Shown here: positions 42,930 through 53,224 of the stretch, piece after piece
Position numbering within the stretch: position 1 is the first letter of the stretch
Layout: each line of letters begins with the position of its first letter
Assembly (NCBI RefSeq): GCF_001642475.1
Contig: NW_019174002.1
Coordinates: 102,304 to 166,303, forward strand
Direction: 5' to 3'
DNA from: Fonsecaea monophora
Taxonomy: Eukaryota; Ascomycota; Eurotiomycetes; Chaetothyriales; Herpotrichiellaceae
DNA length: 64,000 nt
Program-made: the position numbers and the translations under genes
Notes under the pieces: generated by a model
What the model was told of the DNA's origin: nothing
What the model saw: the letters and a program-made list of their open reading frames with translations, nothing else
Databases searched by the model: none

Positions 42930-43076
42930 TCATAACGCGCTCAAACGCAGAAGAATAGCACCGAGCAACATGAAAAACGTCAAATAGAAAGCATCCATTT
43001 CCCACATGCATTCGGGGTCGAAGTACCGGTATCTTGTCATGATGTCTTCAAGCCGATCCAGGATCTCCAGCATCAT
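42930..43076 (-). CDS. Possible tail-anchored micro-ORF or alternative Tco89 3' exon
   Basis: A 48-codon frame (ATG 43076, TGA 42930) starts inside the last codons of Tco89 in the +1 frame and continues past its stop. It reads MMLEILDRLEDIMTRY, then ...FDPECMWEMDAF, then the hydrophobic YLTFFMLLGAILL followed by RLSAL, i.e. a charged helix plus a single C-terminal membrane segment. Either it is an overlapping small gene, or a 46-bp intron (43078-43033, GTATGA...ACAAG, phase 2) joins Tco89 to this frame and gives it a membrane tail. The AAG acceptor is weak. Could be chance. Confidence 0.4.
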   Translation of the reverse strand: MMLEILDRLEDIMTRYRYFDPECMWEMDAFYLTFFMLLGAILLRLSAL

Positions 43077-44850
43077 ACACTTCCCGGCTATCCCAAATAC
43101 GCCGTATTAATGCCTCTTCCGGTGAAAGCCCGAAATGCTCATCGTCCTGTGCACCATCGCCGTTCCCCTGTGACGGTGTCACCTCGATATCGTCATGGCT
43201 ACTCTGCCGCTGGAAATGGACTCTACCCCCGTGGCGGCTGCTGTTGGAGCGTGACATCCCTGGCGACGGCTTTGTGTCGTCGAAACTGCGGCTGACCCCC
43301 GTCTTCGCATGCCCGTTCACACTGGTGGTGCTCGGTCCACGCCGGCTCTGGGGTCTGCTCTTGGGAATCGCGCCACTCGCAGTCACGGAGCCTATGTCTT
43401 GTGGCAGAGAATTATGCTCCTTGAGTCGATTCATGCTTTCAATTAGTGGACTCCGGAACCTCCTGACCACCATCAACTGTTTGATGGCACTTTCATAATC
43501 CTGCTTTGCAGCTTTCATCTCCCCGGCCAGAGATCGAGTCCTATTTCGGGATCCCGCACGCCCGTGTAATGCCGTGGCAGAACCGAGAGGGAGTCCCATC
43601 CCAGCTGGGGGAGGAGTTGTGGGTGTCGCAGCTCCCGCTCTCATGATTTCCCTTCTCTGGAGCTCTAGCTTCTGTTGCGTTCTGGACGGATTCTGAGAAA
43701 TCCGTGCCTTATGGAGAGTCTTGGTCTTCTCCGGAGATTCCGACGCTTGTGGCTTGTAGTTGGAGAGGAAATTCGATGGCGAGTCTTCATCCGAGTCGTC
43801 TGCAATGTGACGAACAGAGCCAACTGGGGTATCTGTCGGAAGGAAGTGTGAGACACCACCTTCTACCGACGAGGACACCAGAACAGGCCCAGATAGGCCG
43901 GTCGACGCAGGTGTGCGTTTTCCGGAGGTAGGAGTAAGACCACTGTGACCGGCGTTGGTTGTTGACGACGTAGCGTCGGCATGAGAGATGTGGGTGAAGG
44001 ATCTGGACGAGTCGTTGCGCACCAATTGGCTAGGCCCAACGTGAGCAGATACTGTCGACATTGCTGGAGGGGCACGAGAAGAACGTGGATACTGTTGAAG
44101 AAGCAGCGGATCGGGTGTGTTCTGTAGTTGTGACACGGCCGGCTCATTCTTCAGATTCGGCGCTGACCGATTCTTGGTCTTTAAAGAGGCTTGTGGAGGT
44201 GAGGAGCTCTTTTCAGGGTGGCTGATGTCCGCACCTGGAGGGTTTCGAGGAGCTGTCTCATCGTTCGGAGTATGTGCCCGCGCAGGTGTGGAAGTCTTCG
44301 AATTGTTGCGCGTGAGTTCGGGCGATTGCGTGGTTGAATCTTCCCATTCACCCTCCTCTTCGTCATCTGAAGACCGATCTCCAAGTTGGAAAACCCCATC
44401 TTTATCTCCCTTGCTCTTTTTCTTTATTACTGGAGTCAACCCAACCTTCTTTAGAGCCCCATGAGAGACATTCCGCGGCAACGCATTGGCGGATTGATTC
44501 TTGCGCAGGTTCCCGTACGAGGTATTCTTGACCAAGGCAACGTGGGAGCTGTTCCGTTTGACTAGAGGCGTTTTTGGGCTGTGCGAAGGCGAGGTGCCAC
44601 CTGACTTTTTCCGCTGATGATGAGGTTGATAGTCGGAAGTGATGCTGGCTGTAGAATGGACTTTGCCTAGTTTGCTAAGTCCTTTTCCATGAGAGACATT
44701 TCTTGAATGGCGGTTGACGACATGAGGTCGGTGGACTTTGTGGGTGGTGGTGGTGGTGGCCTGTCTGCCTGAGGAACTCAGGGAATGGGTAGAGGACGTG
44801 CGTTCATTTAGCGAGGGCCGTTTGATGGGAGAGGGGGAAGCCGACGGCAT
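43048..44850 (-). CDS. TCO89: TORC1 subunit Tco89 family protein
   Basis: A single-exon 600-residue protein, mostly disordered and Ser/Pro/Thr-rich. It has the short basic repeats typical of the fungal TCO89 family (PF10452): SRNVSHGKGLSKLGK near 45-60, KRNSSHVALVKNTSYGNLRK and LPRNVSHGALKK near 100-140, a GDRSSDDEEEGEWED acidic patch, and a C-terminal helix SPEEALIRRIWDSREVY. The many RNxS/RxxS sites suit phosphorylation. In yeast, Tco89 is a non-essential TORC1 subunit at the vacuole that links nutrient and stress state to TORC1 signalling. I used the ATG at 44850 (MPSASPSPIKRPS); the frame is open to 44958, but those residues look non-family. Its 3' end overlaps another open frame. Confidence 0.82.
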   Translation of the reverse strand: MPSASPSPIKRPSLNERTSSTHSLSSSGRQATTTTTHKVHRPHVVNRHSRNVSHGKGLSKLGKVHSTASITSDYQPHHQRKKSGGTSPSHSPKTPLVKRNSSHVALVKNTSYGNLRKNQSANALPRNVSHGALKKVGLTPVIKKKSKGDKDGVFQLGDRSSDDEEEGEWEDSTTQSPELTRNNSKTSTPARAHTPNDETAPRNPPGADISHPEKSSSPPQASLKTKNRSAPNLKNEPAVSQLQNTPDPLLLQQYPRSSRAPPAMSTVSAHVGPSQLVRNDSSRSFTHISHADATSSTTNAGHSGLTPTSGKRTPASTGLSGPVLVSSSVEGGVSHFLPTDTPVGSVRHIADDSDEDSPSNFLSNYKPQASESPEKTKTLHKARISQNPSRTQQKLELQRREIMRAGAATPTTPPPAGMGLPLGSATALHGRAGSRNRTRSLAGEMKAAKQDYESAIKQLMVVRRFRSPLIESMNRLKEHNSLPQDIGSVTASGAIPKSRPQSRRGPSTTSVNGHAKTGVSRSFDDTKPSPGMSRSNSSRHGGRVHFQRQSSHDDIEVTPSQGNGDGAQDDEHFGLSPEEALIRRIWDSREVYDAGDPGSA

Positions 44851-46050
44851 TGTCTCGCGCCCATCGATCGAGAGGTGCAGAATGAGGTCAGCGGCTCTTA
44901 GGATCGGATAAGATGATTGCCTGTGAATGGGTGTGTTGAATGAAAGCTGTAATGTCAAGGGAACACGAGCGCAGTTTGAGGTTGTTGATCCGGTTCAAAA
45001 AGATATTGGTTGGTAGGTGGCCGATGCTGCTTCTGGACTTTTGCGGGATGCCCGCTGTTGGCGGTTGGCGGGAGCTCCACTGCCAATGCTGCTGCTGCGG
45101 GCAGGTCGCAGTTCACAACTCATGGCATGGGCCGGAGTTGTGACGTCCACCTGTCCTGTCCGCTTCATTGTTCTCTGGTATTCACGGATCCTTGTTCGGA
45201 TGGAGGCAAGACGTTATGACCAAGGACCATGTCGACACGTACTTGTTGTATTATTATTCACCTGTTAGTCCCTCCCTGCAGGAGCCGAAGCTGGCGCCAG
45301 ACGCAGCCTGTCGAGGCCATCCATTAATATTGCCTGCCGAAGGATCTGAGGTGCGAGTTTCTCTATTCGGTATACACGCTTGAGTCTCGCGATAGCGTCA
45401 ACACGACCCAAACTCAGATAGTGAAGCCTTTGCAACAAGAGCATTCACCCTCTGCTTTGGTTGCCCCAATCATCCAAGTGTTTGCCATGTCTGAATGCTG
45501 AAACAAATCTATCATCTCACCTCTCTGCGATTGTGACGAAGTCCCTGTCATAGCTTGCCCTTATCCACAATGACAACCGTGGTGGGCGCTATGTCTCTGG
45601 TGTAATGATCGATACCCGTCCATTACAGATGGCCTAGGATCTCAGGAATACAAAGTGGTGCGTACGACTACACAACACCACGCGTACATTCAACCGCAGT
45701 GGTCTGCCACTCTGCTTTCCAACCCTGAGCAATATCTTGTGGGGGGCCCGGCCACTCTCCAGGTTCACAACTAGGTCAAACCGCCACACCTTACTGGGAG
45801 TCTCCTTTCCACTTTGATCGAATGGCCATTTGCCGGTTCCAAAAAAAGATCAAACACTCGCCATGTATCGTCGACCGGGAGGAAGCCGCCCAGTCCCCCT
45901 AGACTCTATCCAAGGGTTATCTTCTGGAGATTTCCTCGACTTGAGGCCTTCCATTGTCGATGTTGACCTTGAAGACTTGTTATTATTAGGTGCCAAGTGA
46001 CCATTGCGCCTCGTCTTCCAAGTTAAACAGCAGGTTTTTGTTGACCAGTT
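44851..46050. promoter_or_regulatory. Divergent upstream region of Tco89 and UstYa-type genes
   Basis: 1.2 kb between start codons with no accepted gene. Short open frames on the + strand at 45000-45380 are not family-like. It likely contains both promoters. Confidence 0.5.
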
Positions 46051-47238
46051 ATGGATTCGTATGAAGAATCCAACGTACCCTTCTTGCAGGATCTCAAGGA
46101 TGATTCCATCGAAAAAGGCCTGACCCGTGAAACGCCGGTTTTGAAATCCAAGAAGCTTGTCTGGTTGACCTTTTGCGCCTTTGTCCTCATCGTGTCCAAC
46201 GCATTCACATTTTATGGCGCTCGAGTTTATCGACATAGTCAATTAGACAGGGTATGCACCGCTCATACCTCACAGAGCTGGAGTGAGCATGAGACCTACG
46301 AGTCCTCTAGTATATATTTTGTACTGACCTTGAATGCCTCAGGTCCTGTTGAGCAGGACGTGGAAATCCAGTACAACAGCAGGCGGTTCAATGCGTCCTT
46401 CTACAAGGAGTCCATCTATCGACAAACCGCGAGTCCCGAAGTCGACGCCGCGTGGGAGGAGCTGGGCACTGAACGTGAGTCTATCACACTTCGACCTCGC
46501 ATTCTGGTTTTGGACTTCAAACTTGAAACAGTCACCGATCAATGTCTGGTTGAACATGGTTTTTGACACGCCTGTCGGTTTCTAGTCAAAGGCATTGTCC
46601 TGTCGGTCGACGAGGCCAAAAGGTCTGGATTAGAGTTGGACCGTGTTATGGTGGGAGAGGACTATGGAGGACCCGGATATGTGGCCTTCGTCGAAGTAAC
46701 ACACCAGATCCACTGCTTGGTAAGGAGTCCATCGCATGTGCACCCTAACAGCCTCTCTAGGGCATCAATGCTCAAACTATCGCTAACCCGGATCTAGAAT
46801 CTTTTGCGCCGCGGCCTTTGGTTCAACTACGAGTACTACATGTCCAACAATATTGCTGAGTTCGCCGATGGGGAGAGCATCGTCAAACTCCATATAGGTA
46901 GGCGGGAGTGCTTTCCCTGTGAAACTCTGCGAGAGAGATTCGTTTGTCCCCTTCACTCAGACCAAAAACAACTCCGACTGACCATCTCTTGTGTGTCTAC
47001 AACAGGGCACTGCCTCGACACACTCCGCCAAGCTCTCATGTGTAGCTCAGACACAGGCCTCCTTCCCTTCGTCTGGGTCGGGAACCCTCCGAAACAATTC
47101 CCCGACTTCTTCCGGGAACACAAATGCCGAAATTTCGAACCGATATTGGAATTTGCAAAGAGAAGGGAGGTGAAAGCGTTGGAACACATGAAAGCGGTCC
47201 CGCATAAGGGAGCTTTGATCCTGGACGACTTTCCTTGA
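46051..47238 (+). CDS. UstYa/DUF3328 family oxidase-like membrane protein
   Basis: Five exons: 46051-46282, 46343-46474, 46586-46719, 46798-46897 and 47006-47238, 276 residues; all junctions keep frame. A cytosolic N-terminus is followed by a membrane helix at about 37-58. The lumenal part has both signature motifs: HQIHC at 161-165 and HCLDTLRQALMC at 201-212, plus YRQTASPEVDAAW. The choice of the first donor (GTGAGC at 46283, not GTATGC at 46252) is forced because only it yields TSQSWSPVEQDVEI, the family pattern. UstYa proteins act in fungal ribosomal-peptide pathways (ustiloxin, cyclochlorotine and relatives), catalysing oxidative cyclisation or related steps. Here no precursor peptide, partner UstY gene, tyrosinase or protease is seen nearby, so its role is open. 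Confidence 0.88.
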
Positions 47239-50200
47239 CCACGAAGACTACCGTTTGAAGAGAAGCAGCATTTTGCATAAAATCGGAGTTGCTTGGATAT
47301 CTGACAAACGCCTCCGGGCGGAGACGATGATTCTGGGTTGAATAAAAGGTCCTTTTTTCGCGGTGGTAAATACTGGAAACAAGGCGACACAACTATTCGT
47401 GCGATGAACCAGAGACTCAGCCCTCCATGATGATGGCTCGAGGTTCGAGCTGCCCAGGGAAACCTTTTCGGGAGGAGAAGTCTACACACTGTGGCGAGGG
47501 GTAACGGTCAAAGTAAATATGGCCGACGGGTGAGTTGGGAGGCCATCGAGCTCTCTCACAGCCTGGCATGGATGTTCAAGACGGAAATCATGCCTTTTCA
47601 GAGGAACTCTTGACTTGGGGATAGAGGGAAGGAGGGGAAAGAAAGAGTGGTTGTCGTTCGTGACAGTCTTTCGCGGTCAGATAAATATCTGTTGACGGAA
47701 ATATGGCATATCCCTGTCCAGCAAGCCCAGCCTCGCGCAACTTCTGTTGGAGGATTATCAACTCGACTCGATCGAACGGAGAGCCGGCGGCATACCAATG
47801 CTGTGCGCGGATCGCAAGTACTGCAGGATTGGCAAACTTGCTCTCAGGCTGAACTCCTCGGAGGCCACGTTATACGGGACAGGTATCTTGGACATTCAAA
47901 GCCACAGCCAGGATAAAGAACTACGGGGTTGAATTATAGGCTGCGGGTGCAGCATATGTATGTGTTGTTAGAAGTCAACAGTTCGAATAAAATGATGTTA
48001 TAGCGCCCGCGTCAGACCGATCATGATGGGGATCTTGGTCCAGTCATTGGCATTTCTCTTATCGGGCCCCATGCATTGCTCTATACGATTGCATCGTCAA
48101 GTCTGGAGCCACACAGCGAAAATCATAGCTGAAAGGCTGTGCATGTCTTCGATGACAACGAGGTGGGCTTCGCTAGCCGACTTATCGGCCTCCGCTCAAG
48201 AAGCAGATGGGCTATGGCAGGGTATGCTCGAAATGTGCCAACTCAGCATTTTTAGCGTTGTTACACAAACCGTAGATCAGGTACCGCAGATAAAGTATCT
48301 GGTTGGGAGACTAAGCGAATGCATCGTTGACCAGGGGGGATTCTGAATTTCAACCTGCAGGCCGCGGTGGGTCGCCTTTTGCTTGCATGCGGCTTCCAAG
48401 TTCTAGCGGTCTGAGTGATGCGGTGTCTAAACCAGGGAGGAGGGGTACAGGAGGGGTTTGTCGTGAGCATATAATTCCGCATGTGTATAAGTTTGGGGCC
48501 CTGGCACACCAAGCACAATGGCGCACATGCTGAGAGTAGCCGAGGTGATTGGGTTTGATTAGTGTACGAGGCACAGTCCCGAGTAGTTGTACAACAGCAC
48601 TTGAATCGGCTGGGCAGAGATAGAGAGATGCCTGTGAATGAATGGTCGCAGGAAGCCACTAGATTTCAGGCTGCGTAAAGGCAGGAGTCCTGTGAAGGTG
48701 AGGCAGGCTGCGTCGTGCTAGAGTGCAGGACGACCACTGCAAGTACATACATATATGCACATTTGGTGGTGGGTGGTGGGTGGTTGACTTGAGCAGGACA
48801 AGTGGAGAAAGAATAAAGAACAATGGACAAGGGTTCCTCGGAGACAAGCTCGATCAAGGTGCAGCAGTTGTGCCTCAGGTGTGCCTGGGAGGAGTTTTTA
48901 ACTAAACTTGGGCGCAAGGGTTGATTATGCAGGCTGCCTAGTGCTTTCCCTGTTAGGTGTCCCTATGCCTTTGCATCTCAATCCTACCTGGACCGATTAC
49001 TCGTAGGTATCTACATATGTACCTAGGTACCTCTGAGGTACTGCTCACCCTGGTAAACGGGGCAAAAGGGAGTAACGAAGTAGTTAGTTTATTACGCAAA
49101 CAGCCTTCCCCATCATCATTCATTCCCAAGAAATGTTTCCGCTCGCAGTAACCCCCTTTTTGACTCTTTCCCCTTCTTTCCGCCTCTAGTCCTCTAGTTG
49201 TACTTGGGAGTCCAGTACATTACTGGTGCTGCTATCTACTCGTAGCAGGTACCTTCCTATTACTCAGTCATTCTGTACTCTACTCATAACTATGCCTTCC
49301 GAACTCGCTCCGTGCTCCGTCCCGTCGTCTAATTCAAACCTTTTTGCCGTTCTATGCGTTCTTGCGTCCTCCTCCTCGTCAATTGCGCCATCGACCATCC
49401 CTGTTCATCTGCCCCCAGGGTAGGTACGCGTACCGAATACTCCGTAATCAATCCACCCTCAAACCCCCCCCAGTGAGAGACCTTCTTCCTTTTGGGTCGC
49501 TGGACCAACTACGAGGTGCAGGATCTCGCAGAGAGTGCTACTCACCTACTTATCTAGCGGCCTCTTTCTGAAACTGACCAATCTCTCTCGTCTTTCCGCC
49601 CGCTCAAAGACTCGACACCGCCAGAAACCTTATCTCGCTGGGGACCGTTTCTTTTTCTTCCTCGCTGGGGTTAGACAAATCGACCCTCACCGCAGAACCC
49701 ACTTTCTTGCTCGCCATCTCCTCCGAGCTCCCAAGCCCATCGACTTCCTCCACTGATAGGCACAAAACAGGCACCGCAACAGCGGTACGCTCATCGCAAG
49801 TCGGGTGGCCAAGAGCCCAAAAGTCTGGCCCCTCCTTTCCCTGGTCCTCCACTCCCTTGTCGGCATTTCTCCCCCATGGTCGCAGTGACAGCGATAAGTT
49901 GATCGGGCAAAAAAACAATTGATATCCTCCTCGTTGTCACTCCTCCGTTATTCTCCTACCCAAACCACAAGGCCTACCAAGTCGTACGCGTGCCTCTCCG
50001 TGTCTGTTGCCTATTTTGCAACGTCTATGGCGTCATGATATCGATATACTCTCTTCGCAATCTGGAGTGGCCGTCTGATTTGCGCTTCCTAGATCGCTGA
50101 TCCACAACCCTGGTGATGCTGAGAGTCGATACTCACATTCCAGATCGATCATCACGACAGAGTACATCTCGGATCCAATTGTCAGATTAATAGAAGACAA

Positions 50201-50300
50201 TTGTCATCATTTCAGACGAGACGGGGTAGTGGCAGATTTGACCTCGGGCGTTTTTCTCTCTCTGTTCCTCACCACAAAAGGTTGAGCCTTGCCTCTCAAA
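47239..50300. other. 3-kb intergenic region with no confirmed gene
   Basis: Open stretches at 47647-47932 and 48023-48346 have mixed coding look and in-frame stops in the best frame, so at most they are relics. TACCTAGGTA-type motifs occur near 49005-49045 and 49425. From about 49150 on, the + strand is pyrimidine-rich and contains several small upstream ORFs, for example an ATG at 49292 encoding 43 residues. This may be a long leader or promoter of the SIS gene. No UstYa-type precursor with repeated KR-flanked cores was found. Confidence 0.45.
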
Positions 50301-51545
50301 ATGGCCTTTACTCTCCAGGCTTCTCTTCCAACACCACTCACGCCTTCTATGCCATTATATGGCCCTATTCCCGAACAAATTGAAGCCTTGCCAATTACCC
50401 CCCCCGATATCCCGGCAGGCTTTGACGAGAAGACGTTCAAACCGGACAGTCGAACAATAAAGAAAGCCTTGCATGTGCTTGCCACTGAACGACAGGCGCT
50501 TTCCCATCTTGAGGAATTATACACCAGTTCTGCCGAAGTCCAGGATTCACTTCTTCGAAGCATTCGTCAGATCATTCTTTCAGAGACTCGGCATGGAAAA
50601 ACCATCTTCACTGGCGTTGGCAAGTCAGGGCATATTGCAAAGAAGCTCGTCGCCACTTTTGTATCGCTGGGCATCCATGCCATATTTCTTCACCCGGTCG
50701 AGGCTCTCCACGGGGACCTGGGAGTTGTTCGACCCAATGACACGGTCATCATGATTACATTTTCTGGGAGGACGCCCGAACTCTTGTCTCTCCTTCCCCA
50801 TATAGACCCCTGTGTACCATTAATCGTCATGACGGCGCATCTCACTCCTGCCACTTGCCCTCTTCTATCCTACCCACCAAGACAGACCTCGACGAACATA
50901 CTTCTACCTACCACCATCCACGAATCGGAAATCTCATCCTTTGGAGTATCAGCTCCAACGACCTCGACGACCATCACCCTGGCTCTGGGTGATAGCCTGG
51001 CGCTAGCAGTCGCGGATGAACTTCATGCTGCGGCAGGCCTTCAGACGCCGGCCATTTTTGCGGCAAACCATCCTGGCGGCGCAATTGGCGCAGCCTTCAA
51101 GACGTCGCCCCCCAACATAGCCAGAATGTCTGAACTTGCGACTGCAGTGGCCCAAGTCCCAATTGCGGTGCCACAAACAAATCATCCACTCTTGTGCCTG
51201 GATGTGCTTGTGGCCGCAGTGAGGTCGCCTCGTGGTTTCGTCCGAACCTCTCAGAATCATATGATTGGTCCGCGAAGAATTCAAAACCTACGAGATCCCG
51301 CTGCACCAGTGTCAGCCGTGAAAGATGAGTGTGGCAAAATGGAGATTGAGAAGACCGACTGGATATCTGTCCTTAGCTCCACCCCTGTCGAAGAGTGCAA
51401 GAGATGGATCCACCAGATGCGAGACGAGGGGTCAGGTCGTGGGAGAGATTTTCTCAAGCGAGGGACTCTCCTCGGCATTGTCGACCATAACGAAGTGACA
51501 GGTGTTGTGGAGATAGAAGATGTCATGGGCGAAGACTTTACTTGA
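50301..51545 (+). CDS. SIS-domain sugar-phosphate isomerase (KpsF/GutQ-like)
   Basis: A single-exon 414-residue protein. The SIS domain (about 85-230) shows IFTGVGKSGHIAKKLVATFVSLG, HPVEALHGDLGVV and VIMITFSGRTPELLSLLPHI, the sugar-phosphate-binding and catalytic regions of arabinose 5-phosphate isomerase-type enzymes, then LALGDSLALAVADEL and HPGGAIGA, which match KpsF/GutQ. The C-terminus (WISVLSSTPVEECKRWI, LLGIVDHNEVTGVVEIEDV) looks like a degenerate CBS-type regulatory unit. The bacterial enzyme interconverts ribulose 5-phosphate and arabinose 5-phosphate; the fungal substrate is not known. The frame opens at a TTG at 50289, but the first ATG is 50301. Confidence 0.88.
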   Translation: MAFTLQASLPTPLTPSMPLYGPIPEQIEALPITPPDIPAGFDEKTFKPDSRTIKKALHVLATERQALSHLEELYTSSAEVQDSLLRSIRQIILSETRHGKTIFTGVGKSGHIAKKLVATFVSLGIHAIFLHPVEALHGDLGVVRPNDTVIMITFSGRTPELLSLLPHIDPCVPLIVMTAHLTPATCPLLSYPPRQTSTNILLPTTIHESEISSFGVSAPTTSTTITLALGDSLALAVADELHAAAGLQTPAIFAANHPGGAIGAAFKTSPPNIARMSELATAVAQVPIAVPQTNHPLLCLDVLVAAVRSPRGFVRTSQNHMIGPRRIQNLRDPAAPVSAVKDECGKMEIEKTDWISVLSSTPVEECKRWIHQMRDEGSGRGRDFLKRGTLLGIVDHNEVTGVVEIEDVMGEDFT

Positions 51546-51680
51546 TTCTTGCACATTTGCGCCGTGTTTTATTTGAAGGAAATCAGCATCAAACATCATA
51601 GAGCTTCTGCGCAAGGCCGGTCAGCAAGTGACGATTGAATGTCCAGGTTGCTTGTTCCTAGTTTGGCAACATTATGAGTC

Positions 51681-52559
51681 TCACGAATACCACTCGTCTT
51701 CTTCCTCTTCCTCGTCCTCTTCTTCATCCGCGCGGGTTTCTGCTGCATTCCATACAGCGGTGTCAGGAGGTATCGGATTCACCTCCTGCCCTGTATCTGT
51801 TGCAGCCTTGACGCCACTTCTTAGCGCATCCCGCTTCTCTCGAAGCTTGCGAACCCGTTCCTCCATTTCCTCCATGACATCAAATTCTTCCTCAATCCTT
51901 CTCTCCTCGTCTTCCTGTTCGTCGTCCGCTTCAGTCTCCAACTTTCGCCGTCTATCTTCCTCTTCCCGAGCTTTGAGCTGGGTATTTGTGACTGGCGCTG
52001 CAGTGATAGTGGCCGAGGTGTAGGCCGGCTGCGCTGTGGCCAGTGGAGCAACCTCTCGTTCAAAGGCCGCCCATTCGTCCTCATCTATTTGAGGTGGTTG
52101 TGAGGAGCCATTAGGCAGAGGTGCATCGTCTGCCGTGGATGTATGTGATGTTGACTGTTCTGCCTCCTTCGGCGCGCCGTCTTCTTGTATCTGTACCCTT
52201 CCATCTTCCACCACGGCAATGCTCTCGGGGCGTGATTTGGGCCTTTTCCGCGTATCGACCTCCGCTTCCTCGCGCTCTAGCGGTGTCTCGTCATCATCAA
52301 CATCTTCAATCTTCCTCTTGACCCCCTTGCCTGCGTTCGCACCGACGTTTTCACTCGCATTCTCTTGTGCAGCGGCGGCCTGCGCGGTGTTTCTTCTGTG
52401 GTTCGCGCTCTTGAGGTGCCCTTCCCAGAGGGCCTCGGACTTGACGTTCAGGTTGCAGACAGTACAGATTAGCATACCGGACTTTGTGTACGATAGGTGC
52501 GGGTGGGATATTCTACGAGCCTGCCGCTCTGCGGCAAGAAGGGCTCGGACGTCGGCCAT
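51681..52559 (-). CDS. C2H2 zinc-finger protein of the ZNF830/CCDC16 type
   Basis: A single-exon 292-residue protein. It starts MADVRALLAAERQARRI, then carries one matrin/U1-like C2H2 finger C32-X2-C35-X12-H48-X5-H54 (CTVCNLNVKSEALWEGH). A GKGVKRKIED basic patch could be a nuclear signal. IDEDEWAAFEREVA and a long Glu/Arg coiled coil (about 190-255) follow, then a very acidic end. This order matches ZNF830 (CCDC16/OMCG1), a nuclear spliceosome-associated factor in animals. Fungal homologues are poorly studied. It is convergent with the SIS gene (135 bp between stops) and divergent from the PHD gene. Confidence 0.82.
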   Translation of the reverse strand: MADVRALLAAERQARRISHPHLSYTKSGMLICTVCNLNVKSEALWEGHLKSANHRRNTAQAAAAQENASENVGANAGKGVKRKIEDVDDDETPLEREEAEVDTRKRPKSRPESIAVVEDGRVQIQEDGAPKEAEQSTSHTSTADDAPLPNGSSQPPQIDEDEWAAFEREVAPLATAQPAYTSATITAAPVTNTQLKAREEEDRRRKLETEADDEQEDEERRIEEEFDVMEEMEERVRKLREKRDALRSGVKAATDTGQEVNPIPPDTAVWNAAETRADEEEDEEEEEDEWYS

Positions 52560-53224
52560 GGTTTATTTAGCCCTTATCCCTTATCTTTCTTGGGCTCCTC
52601 GATCAAACGCTGGTAGTATTTGTTTTGTAAAGTAGACGACCTGCGTGTTTTCGGGAAAGGAAAGAAAACCTGCAAGGCCTCGAATTGTCTGTCACCAAGG
52701 CAATTGATCAATTCCACATGAAACTTGGTGGATCTCCGGGCTGCCTACTTTTGGTTACGTCAAGGCGTTGTTATTATGCCGCTGCTTTAGCGCCAGCTAA
52801 GCGGGCCTCCTCGTTGTGTCGGACCGACTCAACCAATCCCACCTTCGCATCTTCACTGCACCTCCGCTTTCTTGGCGGTGGTTTGTCGCAGCTCAGACCT
52901 TGAGGAGTTCGCCTGCCACTTTCGCGATCGTCTGTAATCCTCTCCCCATCACCATATCACCATCACAACGTTAAAACCGGGACACTCGTTGACCTCGGTA
53001 TTCCATCGCGCACTGTCTTCCATAGGACTGTGGCAGGAGTGCCGTTGACAGCGTTTATTAGTCTACTCGAATCTGGAGGCTCATCCACTGGTCTCGTGGA
53101 CACTATCTTTGAACATTGCGAACTTGTCGTAGATCGCGATTTTAGACGTGGTTGATGACAAGCGCCCACGTCCTGCGCGTTTCGTGTACATTGTAGTGTC
53201 TAGCGACTCGTCAGTGTTGTCGCC
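52560..53224. promoter_or_regulatory. Divergent upstream region of ZNF830-like and Bye1-like genes
   Basis: 665 bp between starts. No gene accepted; the reading frame open from 53148 belongs partly to the Bye1-like intron and leader. Confidence 0.5.

Noticed and set aside
46252..46342. GTATGC at 46252 as first donor of the UstYa-type gene
   Set aside because: It breaks the frame of the conserved domain; GTGAGC at 46283 restores the family pattern and phase.
47647..47932. Open frames between the UstYa and SIS genes, considered as a RiPP precursor
   Set aside because: No signal peptide, no repeated core and no KR-flanked units.
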